A stretch of 64,000 nt of DNA from Asanoa sp. WMMD1127 (GCF_029626225.1 NZ_JARUBP010000001.1:2356001-2420000), one strand, 5' to 3'; positions 48,783 to 57,662 are shown, counted from the stretch's first letter. The notes: a model not told the origin generated them from the letters alone. Numbers and translations: made by a program.

Positions 48783-49100
48783 CTAGCGGCGGCGGGAGCG
48801 GGCGCGGGTCGAGCGGAGCCGGCGGAGGCGGCCGACCACGACCGGATCGGCGGCCAGCGCCGCCGGGTTGTCGAGCAGTCCGTTGAGCAGCTGGTAATAG
48901 CGGGTCGCCGACAGGTCGAAGGCGTCGCGGATCGCCTGTTCCTTCGCGCCGGCGTGTTTCCACCACTTGCGTTCGAACGCCAGGATCTGTTCTTCCCGCT
49001 CGGTCAACGCCGGCGCCGTCGGTGCCGTCGGCGCACTCTCCACTTCGGACTCAAGCTCGTCGTCGTCGTGGGTGTCGGCCTGGTCAGCAGCGGCGGGCAT
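48783..49100 (-). CDS. DUF3263 domain protein
   Basis: A 105-aa protein. The acidic, disordered N-terminus (1-32) leads to the DUF3263 domain: LTEREEQILAFERKWWKHAG, AKEQAIRDAFDLSATRYYQL and LLDNPAALAADPVVVGRLRR, with a very basic tail. The domain looks like a helix-turn-helix and is restricted to actinobacteria. A DNA-binding role is plausible but untested. ATG 49100 has GAGGAG at good spacing; ATG 49103 directly precedes it. Confidence 0.8.
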   Translation of the reverse strand: MPAAADQADTHDDDELESEVESAPTAPTAPALTEREEQILAFERKWWKHAGAKEQAIRDAFDLSATRYYQLLNGLLDNPAALAADPVVVGRLRRLRSTRARSRRR

Positions 49101-49202
49101 CATGGCACTCCTCGACACGCACGCGTCGACATGGGGATACCGGTCAGCCTAACCGCGGCCGGACGGCCGTGCACCGCTCATTCATTGTGATCAACGAGAC
49201 GC

Positions 49203-50219
49203 TCAGGTCACGTCGCGGCGGCGGATCGACCACAGGGCACCGAAAACGGCGACCACCAGCACGACCGCGAACAGCACACCGGCCTGCTGCCACGTGACCA
49301 CCAGCTCGCCCGGGTTGCACTGGCCCTGGACGAAGTCGCAGGACCGATAGTCGTACAACGTCAGGCTTTTGCTGAACCAGGCGGCCAGGTAGCTGGACAG
49401 GATGTAGCGATCGCCGAACCGCACCTGTGTCAGCTCGAACGCGATGCGCAGGCCGATCTCGCTGACCACGACCACGCCGATGCCGACGCCGAGGGCCATC
49501 GCGGTGTGGCGGCCGATCGAGGCCAGGCAGAAGCCGAGCGTCGCGGCCAGCAGCACCGCACCGACGCCGCGGGCGCCGGTCAGCGCGAACGACTGCCACA
49601 CGCCCGACGTGAGTTTGCCGAGCTGGCCGTCGAATCGGCCGATGGCCCAGAACGCCGCCGTCCACAGGGCGCCGAGCACGACGAACACGCCGAGGATCGA
49701 GCCGAGCAGCACGCCGAGCTTGGTGACCAGCACCGGTATCCGCCGCGGTCGCCACAGCAGCAGGTTGGTCATGCCGCCGCTGTTCCATTCGGCGCCGACG
49801 AAGGACGCGCCGATGACGAACGCGACCATGGCCAGGATCGCGGCGAAGACGTAGAGCGACGGCTCGAACTCGTCGCGGAAGGTGAACTCGAACGGCAGGT
49901 AGTTGGCGGCCTCGAAGTATTCCGGCCGCGGCCCGTAGTCGGCGCCGCAGTTGGGTCCGTAGCGCTCGTCGACGTCGGTGGCGCCGGCCGCCTTCTCCGA
50001 CTCGCACTGCCTGACCATCTGCTGGTAGTCGGCGCTGGCGCGCTCGAACTCCCGCTGCGCCTGCGCCTCGGCGGCGGCGCGCTGGGACGGACCCGTGCGC
50101 TGGCTGCTGACCGTGAACACGATCGGGAAGATGGCCAGCCCGACCAGCGTGAGGATGAGGAAGATGCGGGTGACCCGGCGCTTGAACAGCCGGCGCACCT
50201 CGGCCTTGGGCAGGCTCAC
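49203..50219 (-). CDS. ABC-2 type transporter permease
   Basis: A 338-aa membrane protein. One helix lies near the N-terminus (FLILTLVGLAIFPIVFTV), then an extracellular region (about 38-120) rich in Gln/Glu with Cys residues, then five membrane helices (for example VFAAILAMVAFVIGASFVGAEW and VLLGSILGVFVVLGALWTA). EWNSGGMTNLLLWRPRRIPVL is typical of ABC-2 exporters of the bacitracin/lantibiotic-resistance type. The GTG start overlaps the ATPase stop by 4 bp. Substrate unknown. Confidence 0.8.
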   Translation of the reverse strand: MSLPKAEVRRLFKRRVTRIFLILTLVGLAIFPIVFTVSSQRTGPSQRAAAEAQAQREFERASADYQQMVRQCESEKAAGATDVDERYGPNCGADYGPRPEYFEAANYLPFEFTFRDEFEPSLYVFAAILAMVAFVIGASFVGAEWNSGGMTNLLLWRPRRIPVLVTKLGVLLGSILGVFVVLGALWTAAFWAIGRFDGQLGKLTSGVWQSFALTGARGVGAVLLAATLGFCLASIGRHTAMALGVGIGVVVVSEIGLRIAFELTQVRFGDRYILSSYLAAWFSKSLTLYDYRSCDFVQGQCNPGELVVTWQQAGVLFAVVLVVAVFGALWSIRRRDVT

Positions 50220-51208
50220 ACGCCCCACCCGCCCTGGGCCGGCGCGGTCACCGCGGAGTCGTCGACCTGCCGGGCCTGGCCGGCGACCGGCGCGGTCTGC
50301 GTCAGCTCGAGGAAGACGCTCTCCAGGTCGACCCGCACCGGCGCGAGCTCGCTCACGTAGTAACCCCGTTCCGCGAGGGTGCGCGTCACCCAGGCCGGCT
50401 TCTCGACGTTGGCGACCAGCAGGTGGTCGTGTTGCGGTGTGACGCGGGCGCCGGCGGCGATCAGGATCTCGGCCGCGTGCGACAGGTCGTCGGGCGACTC
50501 GAGCTTGACCGTCACGCCACCGCCGGCGTGCTGGGCCAGCACCTCGGCCACCGGGCCGTGCGTCACCCGCCGGCCCCGCGAAATGATCGTCACGGAGTCG
50601 CAGATGAGCTGCACCTCGCCGAGGATGTGGCTGGACAGCAGGACCGTCATGCCGGCTTCGGCGAGCCCGCGCATCAGCGTGCGCATCTCCCGGATGCCGC
50701 CCGGGTCGAGGCCGTTGGCCGGCTCGTCGAGAATCAGCAGCTCGGGCTGCTTGAGCAGCGCGGACGCGACGGCGAGCCGCTGCTTCATGCCGAGCGAGTA
50801 GGTCTTGACCCGCTCCTTGGCCCGGTCGCGCAGGCCGACCAGCTCGAGCACCTCGGGCACCCGCTGCTTCGGCACGCCGCCCGCGTCGGCGAGCAGCGCG
50901 AGCGTGTCGTGGGCCGAGAAGTTCGGGAAGAACTGCGGGCTCTCGACGATCGCCCCGACCCGGCGGGCCACCTGCGGCAGCGCCGCCGGCACCTCCTGGC
51001 CCAGCAACGTCATCCGCCCGCCGTTGGGCGTGATCAGCCCGAGCAGCGTACGCAGCGTGGTCGTCTTGCCGGAGCCGTTGGGCCCCAGGAACCCGTGCAC
51101 CTGGCCCGCTTCGACGACCATGTCGAACCCGTCGAGGGCTTTGCGCTCACCTCGGCGTCTGCTCCGGTAGGTCTTCTGCAGACCCGATATCTCCAGTACG
51201 GCCGGCAC
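50216..51208 (-). CDS. ABC-2 type transporter ATP-binding protein
   Basis: A 330-aa ATPase that partners the downstream permease. Walker A GPNGSGKTT, signature SLGMKQRLAVASALL, Walker B LLILDEPANGLD and H-loop LLSSHILGE are intact. After the ATPase core, a C-terminal segment (about 230-330, VKLESPDDLSHAAEILIAAG) is the regulatory extension common in multidrug/antibiotic exporters such as BcrA. GTG start at 51208. A CAGTACTG palindrome lies about 40 bp upstream in the promoter region. Confidence 0.85.
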   Translation of the reverse strand: MPAVLEISGLQKTYRSRRRGERKALDGFDMVVEAGQVHGFLGPNGSGKTTTLRTLLGLITPNGGRMTLLGQEVPAALPQVARRVGAIVESPQFFPNFSAHDTLALLADAGGVPKQRVPEVLELVGLRDRAKERVKTYSLGMKQRLAVASALLKQPELLILDEPANGLDPGGIREMRTLMRGLAEAGMTVLLSSHILGEVQLICDSVTIISRGRRVTHGPVAEVLAQHAGGGVTVKLESPDDLSHAAEILIAAGARVTPQHDHLLVANVEKPAWVTRTLAERGYYVSELAPVRVDLESVFLELTQTAPVAGQARQVDDSAVTAPAQGGWGV

Positions 51209-51275
51209 GTCGCGCTCCCCGTCTCACGTCGGATCGCGCACACAGTACTGGGTATGCAGGTATTCGGATAGACCG

Positions 51276-52061
51276 TTATGCAGTGATCACCCGTACGCCT
51301 ACCGAGCGGAACGGCGCGGTCGCCTCGGGTGTTGCGCCGGAGTCGGTGATCAGCGTTTCGACCCGGTCGATCGGGCAGATCCTGGCGAACGCGTGACCGC
51401 CCAACTTGGACGAGTCCGCGATGATCACGACCCGGCGGGCGCGGGCGACCATCAGCGCGTTCATCGACGCCTCGCCCTCGTGGTGGGCGGCGGCGCCCAG
51501 GGTCGCGTCGATCGCGTCGACGCCGAGCAGCGCGACGTCCAGCGTGACCTCGCGGAGCAGCGCGCTGCCGAGCGGCCCGACCAGCTCGAACGACTGCGGC
51601 CGCACCACGCCGCCGGCCACCACGATCTTCATCCGCGAGCGGACCAACAGCTCGTTGGCGATGTTCAGCGCGTTGGTGACCACGGTGAGCTGTGCGCCGT
51701 CGGCGCTGGAGTTGAGGTCCGGCCGCACCGCCAGGGCGCGGGCCACCTCGGTCGTCGTCGTGCCGCCGTTGAGCCCGACCACCATGCCCGGCTCGACAAG
51801 GGCCGCCGCCGCCGCGCCGATGCGCTGCTTCTCGGCGGAGTGCTTGGCGGTCTTGTAGCGCAGGGGCAGGTCGTACGAGACGCCGTTGGCGACCGCGCCG
51901 CCCCGGGTCCGGGTGATCATCTGCTGCTGGCCGAGCTGGTCGAAGTCGCGGCGAATGGTGGCCTGCGAGACGTTGAGCCGCTGCGCGGCGTCCTCGACGC
52001 TCACCCGGCCGCTCTCGGCGAGCAGCTCGAGCAGCGCGTTCCACCGCGCGTACCGGTCCAC
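51276..52061 (-). CDS. DeoR family transcriptional regulator of amino-sugar catabolism
   Basis: A 261-aa repressor. N-terminal HTH: RWNALLELLAESGRVSVEDA, QRLNVSQATIRRDFDQL. The C-terminal sugar-phosphate sensor (DeoRC) has GLNGGTTTTEVARAL, VTNALNIANEL, the GGVVRPQSFELVG block and the D-x-SK motif IIADSSKLGGHAF. It is divergent from the SIS-ROK-nagA operon, so the effector is probably an amino-sugar phosphate, as for AgaR. Operator candidates lie at 52105-52231. Confidence 0.88.
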   Translation of the reverse strand: MDRYARWNALLELLAESGRVSVEDAAQRLNVSQATIRRDFDQLGQQQMITRTRGGAVANGVSYDLPLRYKTAKHSAEKQRIGAAAAALVEPGMVVGLNGGTTTTEVARALAVRPDLNSSADGAQLTVVTNALNIANELLVRSRMKIVVAGGVVRPQSFELVGPLGSALLREVTLDVALLGVDAIDATLGAAAHHEGEASMNALMVARARRVVIIADSSKLGGHAFARICPIDRVETLITDSGATPEATAPFRSVGVRVITA

Positions 52062-52104
52062 ATCGACCCCCTGGCACGGACCCCGTCAATTGCGTGCACA
52101 CTAG

Positions 52105-52231
52105 TGCGCGAAACGACCGGCAAGCAACGCTCTCGCTGCGCGGTCGTGCGCGATCCGCGCACGCTTGCCGCACGATCATCTGTCCTGCACAATAACGCGC
52201 GGAAACAGCTCCAAACGAACTGATTCGCGCA
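52105..52231. promoter_or_regulatory. Operator candidates between the DeoR gene and the amino-sugar operon
   Basis: A perfect palindrome CGTGCGCG-ATC-CGCGCACG lies at 52145-52163. The octamer TGCGCGAA (52105-52112) recurs inverted as TTCGCGCA (52224-52231), one copy near each divergent start. TGCGCG is shared by all three, suggesting a common regulator, most likely the DeoR-type protein. Confidence 0.5.
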
Positions 52232-52254
52232 AGCTCTCCCTGGGGGTGTGCCCG

Positions 52255-53130
52255 GTGACCCACGTCGAGGCGGAGATCGCCAGCCAGCCGTCGACCTGGG
52301 CCCAAGTGGCTGATCTCGGGGTCGAGGGCCTGCCGCGCCGCGGACAGCGGGTCGCCGTCGTCGGTTGCGGCACGAGCTGGTTCATGGCCATGGCGTACGC
52401 CGCCCGGCGCGAGAGCCTCGGCCACGGCGAGACCGACGCGTTCCAGGCGTCGGAGTTCCCCCGCAACCGGGCGTACGACCTGGTCGTGGCCATCAGCCGG
52501 TCCGGCACCACCACCGAGGTGGTCGACCTGCTCGGTGCGTTGTCGAGCCCGTCCCTGGCCATCGTCGGCGACCCCGACAGCCCCGCCGCCTCGGCCGCCG
52601 GCACCGTGGTCGCGCTGCCGTTCGCCGACGAGCGATCGGTCGTCCAGACCCGGTTCGCCACCACCGCGCTGGCGCTGCTCCGCTCCGGCCTCGGCGAGGA
52701 CACCGCCGCGCTGGCCGCACACGCGCGCCGCGCGCTCGATCTGCTGGTCCCGCTCGACCCGGCCGCCGTCGAGCAGGTGACCTTCGTCGGCCAGGGCTGG
52801 ACGGTCGGGCTGGCGCAGGAGGCGGCGCTCAAGTGCCGGGAGGCGGCGACCTTCTGGACCGAGGCGTACCCGGCGATGGACTACCGGCACGGCCCCGTCT
52901 CGATCGCGGCGCCGGGCCGCGCGGTCTGGTCGTTCGGCCCTCCGCCGGCCGGGCTGCCCGGCGAGGTGACCGCGACCGGCGCGACATTCGCCGGCGGTGG
53001 TGCGAGTCTTGATCCGATGGCCGAGCTGATCCTGGCGCAGCGGTTCGCGGTCGCGCTCGCGGCACACCGCGGGCTCGATCCGGACACCCCGCGCAACCTG
53101 ACCCGTTCCGTCGTCCTGGAGCCGCGGTGA
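52255..53130 (+). CDS. SIS-domain sugar isomerase/deaminase (AgaS/GlmS-like)
   Basis: A 291-aa protein with two SIS folds, like the isomerase half of GlmS. The first has VVGCGTSWFMAMAYAARRES and the phospho-sugar loop AISRSGTTTEVVDLL; the second has FVGQGWTVGLAQEAALKCRE and AYPAMDYRHGPVS. It probably isomerises or deaminates an amino-sugar 6-phosphate downstream of the kinase and deacetylase. GTG 52255 is chosen; GTG 52246 is an alternative. Its stop overlaps the kinase start by 4 bp. Confidence 0.82.
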   Translation: MTHVEAEIASQPSTWAQVADLGVEGLPRRGQRVAVVGCGTSWFMAMAYAARRESLGHGETDAFQASEFPRNRAYDLVVAISRSGTTTEVVDLLGALSSPSLAIVGDPDSPAASAAGTVVALPFADERSVVQTRFATTALALLRSGLGEDTAALAAHARRALDLLVPLDPAAVEQVTFVGQGWTVGLAQEAALKCREAATFWTEAYPAMDYRHGPVSIAAPGRAVWSFGPPPAGLPGEVTATGATFAGGGASLDPMAELILAQRFAVALAAHRGLDPDTPRNLTRSVVLEPR

Positions 53131-54053
53131 CACGGCCGGCCGAGGTCGTCGTGGCGCTCGACGTCGGCGGCACGGTGATGAAGTGCGGGCTGGTGTCCGC
53201 GGCCGGCGAGCTGCGGCACGCGGAACGCCACCCGACCAACGCGGCCGCCGGTGGCGAGGCGGTCGTCCGGACGATTCTCGACGTGGCGGCCGGGCTGGCG
53301 GCCACGGCGCGCGCCGACGGCCTGACTCCGGTGGCGGCCGGCGTCGCGGTGCCCGGCGTCGTCGACGAGGAGCAGGGCGTGGCGGTCTGGGCGGCCAACG
53401 TGGGCTTCCGCGACGTACCCCTGCGTGATCTGGTGGCCGACCGGCTCGGCCTGCCCGCGGCGCTCGGCCACGACGTGCGCGCGGGCGGAGTGGCCGAGGC
53501 CCGGTTGGGCGCCGGCGCCGGCAGCCGGCACGTGCTGTTCGTGGCGATCGGCACCGGCATCGCGGCCGCCCACGTGGTCGACGGGCGGGCGTTCGCCGGC
53601 GCGCACGGGGCGGCCGGCGAGGTCGGGCACATCATGGTCCGCCCCGAGGGCCCGCCGTGCGGGTGCGGCGCGCGCGGTTGCCTGGAAGCGGTGGCGTCGG
53701 CGTCCGCGCTGGCCCGCCGCTACAAAGAGCTGGCCGGCGTGCCCCTGTCGGCGGCCGAGGTCGCGGCCGCGGCGGCCGGCGGGGATCCGATCGCCGCGCG
53801 CGCCTGGAGCGAGGTGGTCGACGCGCTGGCCGACGGCCTGACGATCGCGCAGACCTTGTTCGACCCGGCGGTGGTCGTCGTCGGTGGTGGCCTCGCCGAG
53901 GCCGGTGAGCAGCTGCTGGCGCCGCTCGCCGCCGGGGTGCGGGCCCGATTGACCTTCCAGCGCGAGCCGGCGCTGGTGCGGGCGGCGCTCGGTGACGCGG
54001 CGGGTTGCCTCGGCGCCGGCCTGCTCGGCAGGGACGTGGTGGAGGCGACGTGA
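53127..54053 (+). CDS. ROK family amino-sugar kinase
   Basis: A 308-aa kinase. ATP motif ALDVGGTVMKCGLV at the N-terminus, substrate Asp/His region GHDVRAGGVAEARLG, second phosphate motif AIGTGIAAA, and the zinc-binding ROK signature GHIMVRP...CGCGARGCLE. In this operon it probably phosphorylates N-acetylglucosamine or N-acetylgalactosamine. GTG start overlaps the SIS gene by 4 bp and its stop overlaps nagA by 4 bp, so the three proteins are translationally coupled. Confidence 0.88.
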   Translation: MTRPAEVVVALDVGGTVMKCGLVSAAGELRHAERHPTNAAAGGEAVVRTILDVAAGLAATARADGLTPVAAGVAVPGVVDEEQGVAVWAANVGFRDVPLRDLVADRLGLPAALGHDVRAGGVAEARLGAGAGSRHVLFVAIGTGIAAAHVVDGRAFAGAHGAAGEVGHIMVRPEGPPCGCGARGCLEAVASASALARRYKELAGVPLSAAEVAAAAAGGDPIAARAWSEVVDALADGLTIAQTLFDPAVVVVGGGLAEAGEQLLAPLAAGVRARLTFQREPALVRAALGDAAGCLGAGLLGRDVVEAT

Positions 54054-55147
54054 GGATCGACGGACGGGTGGTGACGCCGAGCGGCGTCGTGACGGGTTCG
54101 GTCGAGGTGACCGGCACCCAGATCGGCGCGATCTCGCCGGGCGACGTCAGCGATCCACAATGGATCGTCCCGGGCTTCGTCGACATCCACAACCACGGCG
54201 GTGGCGGCGACACGTTCACGACCGGCGACCCGGACGCGGCGTTGCGCGCGGCCGCGTTCCACCTGCGGCACGGCACCACGACGCTGTACGCGAGCCTGGT
54301 CAGCTCGCCGTTCGAGCTGATGCGGGCGGCCACGGCGGCGTACGCCCCGATGGTTTCCTCCGGGGTGCTCGCCGGGATCCATTTCGAGGGCCCCTACCTG
54401 TCGGAGGTCCGCTGCGGCGCGCAGAACCCGTCCCACCTGCGCGATCCGTCCGTCGAGGAGCTGGCCACGCTGATCACCCTCGGCGGCGGGGCGGTCCGGA
54501 TGGTGACGATCGCGCCCGAGCGGACGGGCGCCATCGACGCCATCCAGATGCTCGTTTCGCATGGCGTGGTCGCGGCGGTGGGGCACACGGACGCGACGTA
54601 CGAGCAGACGCTGGCCGCCGTCGAAGCGGGCGCGAGCGTCGGCACGCACGTGTTCAACGGCATGCGGCCGCCGCACCACCGCGAGCCGGGCCCGGTCTTC
54701 GCGCTGCTCGGCGCGCCGAGCGTGGTCTGTGAGCTGGTCGCCGACGGCGTGCACCTGCACGACGGCACGCTCGCCTTCGCCGCCGGCGTCGCCGGCCCGG
54801 ACCGAGCGGCCCTGGTCACCGACGCGATGGCCGCGGCGGGCATGCCCGACGGCGCCTACGAGCTCGGTGGTCAACAGGTCGAGGTCCGCGACCGGGTGGC
54901 CCGGCTGGCCCGTGACGGCGCGATCGCCGGCAGCACGCTGACCATGGACGCCGCGCTGCGCCAGGCGGTCGGCGCCGGCATCCCGATCGTCGACGCCTGC
55001 CGCATGGCCGCGACGACACCCGCCCGCGCGGTCGGCCTCGGCGAGACGGTGGGCGCGCTGCATCCGGGCTGGCGAGCCGACCTGGCCATCCTCGACGAGG
55101 ACCTACGCGTCGTACGCGTCATGCGCGCGGGCTCCTGGGTCAGCTAG
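54050..55147 (+). CDS. nagA: N-acetylglucosamine-6-phosphate deacetylase
   Basis: A 365-aa amidohydrolase. Metal and catalytic motifs are visible: VDIHNHGGGG (metal His pair), HFEGPYL (Glu ligand), VGHTDATY (His), HVFNGMRPPHHREPG and the catalytic Asp of LVTDAMAAAGMPDG. It removes acetate from GlcNAc-6-P (or GalNAc-6-P). Last gene of the operon: kinase, deacetylase and SIS isomerase/deaminase together form a complete route from N-acetyl-hexosamine to central metabolism. Confidence 0.92.
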   Translation: MRIDGRVVTPSGVVTGSVEVTGTQIGAISPGDVSDPQWIVPGFVDIHNHGGGGDTFTTGDPDAALRAAAFHLRHGTTTLYASLVSSPFELMRAATAAYAPMVSSGVLAGIHFEGPYLSEVRCGAQNPSHLRDPSVEELATLITLGGGAVRMVTIAPERTGAIDAIQMLVSHGVVAAVGHTDATYEQTLAAVEAGASVGTHVFNGMRPPHHREPGPVFALLGAPSVVCELVADGVHLHDGTLAFAAGVAGPDRAALVTDAMAAAGMPDGAYELGGQQVEVRDRVARLARDGAIAGSTLTMDAALRQAVGAGIPIVDACRMAATTPARAVGLGETVGALHPGWRADLAILDEDLRVVRVMRAGSWVS

Positions 55148-55200
55148 CCCGTTTCGCGAAGGTCACCGCGCGGTTTGCGACGGTCCGCGATGATGCCTGT

Positions 55201-55407
55201 GTGACCGCGAAGCGGCGTTTGCTGACCTTCCTCACCTGCAGCGTCATCGCCGGCGTCCTGCTGCTGGTCACGGTCGTCTTCAGCCTCCGCGACCACACGG
55301 CCGCGAGCTGGCTGACCGGCGCCGCCAGCCTCCTCGTCTGGGCAACCGGCCTCGTCGCCGTCTGGCCGGTAATCACCGAAATCCGCACCGGCGACTTTCG
55401 GCGGTAG
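55201..55407 (+). CDS. Small two-helix membrane protein
   Basis: A 68-aa frame starting GTG 55201. Two hydrophobic helices (about 8-28 and 35-56) are separated by a short RDHTAAS loop, with basic ends (MTAKRR, GDFRR). No Shine-Dalgarno is evident, so leaderless translation would be needed. Coding-like G/C third positions and clean topology support it; similarity is unknown. Confidence 0.45.
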   Translation: MTAKRRLLTFLTCSVIAGVLLLVTVVFSLRDHTAASWLTGAASLLVWATGLVAVWPVITEIRTGDFRR

Positions 55408-55432
55408 CCGAGTCCTCGGGACGGGCTGAGCC

Positions 55433-56248
55433 CTACGAGCGGCCGAAGCGGGCCACGTGGTGCCAGACGCGCTTCAAGGTTTGGGGGTCGTGTTTGCCGG
55501 CGTTGGCCGCGGCCCCGACGATCCGGGCGTCCAGCCGGCCGTCGACCGCGACCTCCAACCCGGCCGCCACCACTTCCGGCCCGCGGTAGTCCGGATGCCG
55601 CACCAGCTCGTCGACGCTCAGCGCGAACCCCGGATGCCACTCCACCGGGCATCGCAGCCCCGCCGCCAGTTCCTCGACCGCCGTCCCGCGGTAGCACGGG
55701 TCCAGCACCAGCGCCTCGACGTCGGAGTCGAACCGGACCACGCCGTGCACGTGGGCCTCGATGTAGTCGTCCAGGTAGTCCAGTGAGTCCGCGTCGGCCA
55801 GGGCGATGAGCGACATCCGCGAGGCGACCCCGAAGGAGCTCGGCGCGAGGTAGCTGTCGGGATAGCAGAACGTCGTCCGCGGCAGGGTCTCCGGGCGCAT
55901 CCGGAGGTACGCGGACCCGAACCGCGGTGAGCCGCCCTCGGGGCGGCGACGGTGGTTGAGCGAGCCGTACTTCGGCCGGCTCGAAGCGGCGGCCGCGTCG
56001 TACACCCCGCCGAACATCCGGCTCTCCCACCGCCACCGGTCGCCGCCGGGATGAGCGGTCAGGCCGCCGTTGCCCGTGCCCGTCTCGAACTGCGACCGGT
56101 AGACCCCCGCCCGGGCCATCGCGGCCAGGATGGGCTCGCCGGCGAACATGCGGTCGGGGTGGAAGTGCACCGTCACCCGCAGCGCCGGGTCCACCGGGTC
56201 GCCGGAGGCCAGGTCCGCGACGTGGGCGACCGCGCGCTCCCAGCTCAT
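55433..56248 (-). CDS. DUF3626 domain protein
   Basis: A 271-aa protein of the DUF3626 family, found in bacteria and some fungi. Family features: LRVTVHFHPDRMFAGEPILA, QFETGTGNGGLTAHPGGDRWRWES, FGGVYD, RPKYGSLNH, RFGSAYLRMRPETLPRTTFC and EAHVHGVV. The many conserved His, Glu and Arg suggest an enzyme, and the HFHPDR motif could bind metal or phosphate, but no activity is known. Its ATG overlaps the stop of the decayed methyltransferase frame upstream. Confidence 0.85.
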   Translation of the reverse strand: MSWERAVAHVADLASGDPVDPALRVTVHFHPDRMFAGEPILAAMARAGVYRSQFETGTGNGGLTAHPGGDRWRWESRMFGGVYDAAAASSRPKYGSLNHRRRPEGGSPRFGSAYLRMRPETLPRTTFCYPDSYLAPSSFGVASRMSLIALADADSLDYLDDYIEAHVHGVVRFDSDVEALVLDPCYRGTAVEELAAGLRCPVEWHPGFALSVDELVRHPDYRGPEVVAAGLEVAVDGRLDARIVGAAANAGKHDPQTLKRVWHHVARFGRS

Positions 56249-56410
56249 CCGCGAAGCCCGGTGATGTTGAGGCGCACGTGGCCCAGCGGCAGCCGGTCGA
56301 GCACCTCCTGCGCCATCCGGTCCATCGCCACCGACACCCGGTGGTACGCGGCCGCGTCCCAGCTACGCGCCAAGGTCGGCGACTGCCTTCGCGGAAGCGC
56401 GGTATCTCAT
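56245..56410 (-). pseudogene. Remnant of a SAM-dependent methyltransferase N-terminus
   Basis: ATG 56410 starts MRYRASAKAVADLGA and stops at TAG. Shifting frame at that stop gives RSWDAAAYHRVSVAMDRMA and QEVLDRLPL, which looks like the first 45 residues of a trans-aconitate-type methyltransferase before its SAM motif. The frame then ends in GHVRLNITGLRG and a stop that overlaps the DUF3626 ATG. So there is one apparent frameshift plus loss of everything after about residue 45. A tiny real gene is the alternative. Confidence 0.4.
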
Positions 56411-56477
56411 GGTCGCAGTATGCGCCGACGCACCCCGCCCGCGGGAACCCCGGGCGGGGTGCGTCGTGCGGAACTGG

Positions 56478-57662
56478 TCAGCGCAGGTCGGCGTCCTCGC
56501 CCGCGACCGGGCGCTCCGACGACGACCGCGACCACTGCCGGTGCGCCCGGCGCTGCCCGCCGTCGTTCGCCGCCGGCTGCGTGGGCCCGGACGCCTGCGA
56601 CGGGGCCGGGTTCTGTGCCGGCGCCGAACCCTGCGCGGGGGCCGAGCCCTGCGCCGGCGCCGAGCCGCCGCCACCGAGCGCGTCGATCGACGACAGGTCG
56701 CCCAGCGGGCCGCCCGGGTCGCTGGTGTTGATGGCCGACAGCGGCAGCTGGCCGACCAGCGGCAGCCCGATCATCGAGTCACCGGCCTCGGTCAGGAACC
56801 CGGGCGGCATCTCGGCCTCCAGCGCCTCGCCGATCAGCGCCGGCACGAGCGACTGGCCGATCTTGTCGAGGTCGTCGCCGCGTACGCCGGCCAGCGCGAA
56901 GTCGGACTGGTCCGGGGCGGCGTGCTTGCCCACGGCGCCGAGCGGGTTCTCTGTCAGCTCGCCGAGCGGCCCACCGCCCAGCCCACCCCGGCCGAGGTCG
57001 CCGAGCCCACCGCCCTTCCCGAGGTCGCCGAGCCCGGCGCCACGGCTGAGCTGGTCCAGGCCGCCCAGCTGGTCGGCGCTTACCGTGCTGCCCAGGGTCC
57101 GCATCTGGGAGTCGCTCCCGATCGTGTTGAGGTTGTCGTCGCTGAGCGCGTCGGCCACCGGCGCCGCGCCGGTGCCGAGCAGCTGGTCTTCGCGCGGCGC
57201 CCCGCCCAGCCCGAGCAGGTCGTCGCCGAGCGGGCTGCCGCCGAGCATGGGCAGCGTCGACCCGGTCGTGGCGCCGCCCTTGAGCAACTGCCCGCCGGCC
57301 GGCTCCGACGTGAGTGAGCCGAGCAGGTCGTCGGCGCCGATCCGTTTGTCGCCGACGCTGAGCAGGGTGAGGTCGTCAGTGGAGAGCTGGCCCGCCGGCC
57401 CGGCTTCCAGCGCCGCGGGGTCGATACCGGCCGCGGGGCTCAGCGGCACCGCGCCGAGGAAGTCGAGGTGCTGCCCAGGCGCGTCGAGCCCGCCGCCGGC
57501 CTGGTGGTCGCCCATGGGGCTGAGGTAGCCGTCGAGCGAACCGCGTAGGTCGTTCACCGGCGAGTCGATCGCGTCGGCCTGTGCGGCACCACCTGCCAGG
57601 AGCAGGGCGCCACCGGCGGCGACGCCGACCGTACCCACCGCGCGATAGATCCACTTGGTCAT
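56478..57662 (-). CDS. Secreted low-complexity Gly/Leu/Asp-rich repeat protein
   Basis: A 394-aa exported protein with a signal peptide (1-30, cleaved near GGAAQADA). The mature chain is built of loose repeats: LLG/GLG/LGDL blocks such as GLGDLGKGGGLGDLGRGG, then a tail with three SAPAQG copies and an Arg-rich end. There is no sortase motif or membrane anchor. The N-terminus resembles small secreted surface proteins of sporulating actinomycetes, but no chaplin domain is present. Possibly a wall-associated or aerial-hypha structural protein (speculative). Confidence 0.6.
   Translation of the reverse strand: MTKWIYRAVGTVGVAAGGALLLAGGAAQADAIDSPVNDLRGSLDGYLSPMGDHQAGGGLDAPGQHLDFLGAVPLSPAAGIDPAALEAGPAGQLSTDDLTLLSVGDKRIGADDLLGSLTSEPAGGQLLKGGATTGSTLPMLGGSPLGDDLLGLGGAPREDQLLGTGAAPVADALSDDNLNTIGSDSQMRTLGSTVSADQLGGLDQLSRGAGLGDLGKGGGLGDLGRGGLGGGPLGELTENPLGAVGKHAAPDQSDFALAGVRGDDLDKIGQSLVPALIGEALEAEMPPGFLTEAGDSMIGLPLVGQLPLSAINTSDPGGPLGDLSSIDALGGGGSAPAQGSAPAQGSAPAQNPAPSQASGPTQPAANDGGQRRAHRQWSRSSSERPVAGEDADLR

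Noticed and set aside
56620-56680. Short tandem DNA repeats that might be a CRISPR or satellite
   Set aside because: They encode the in-frame SAPAQG peptide repeats of a secreted protein; spacing and length do not fit CRISPR.
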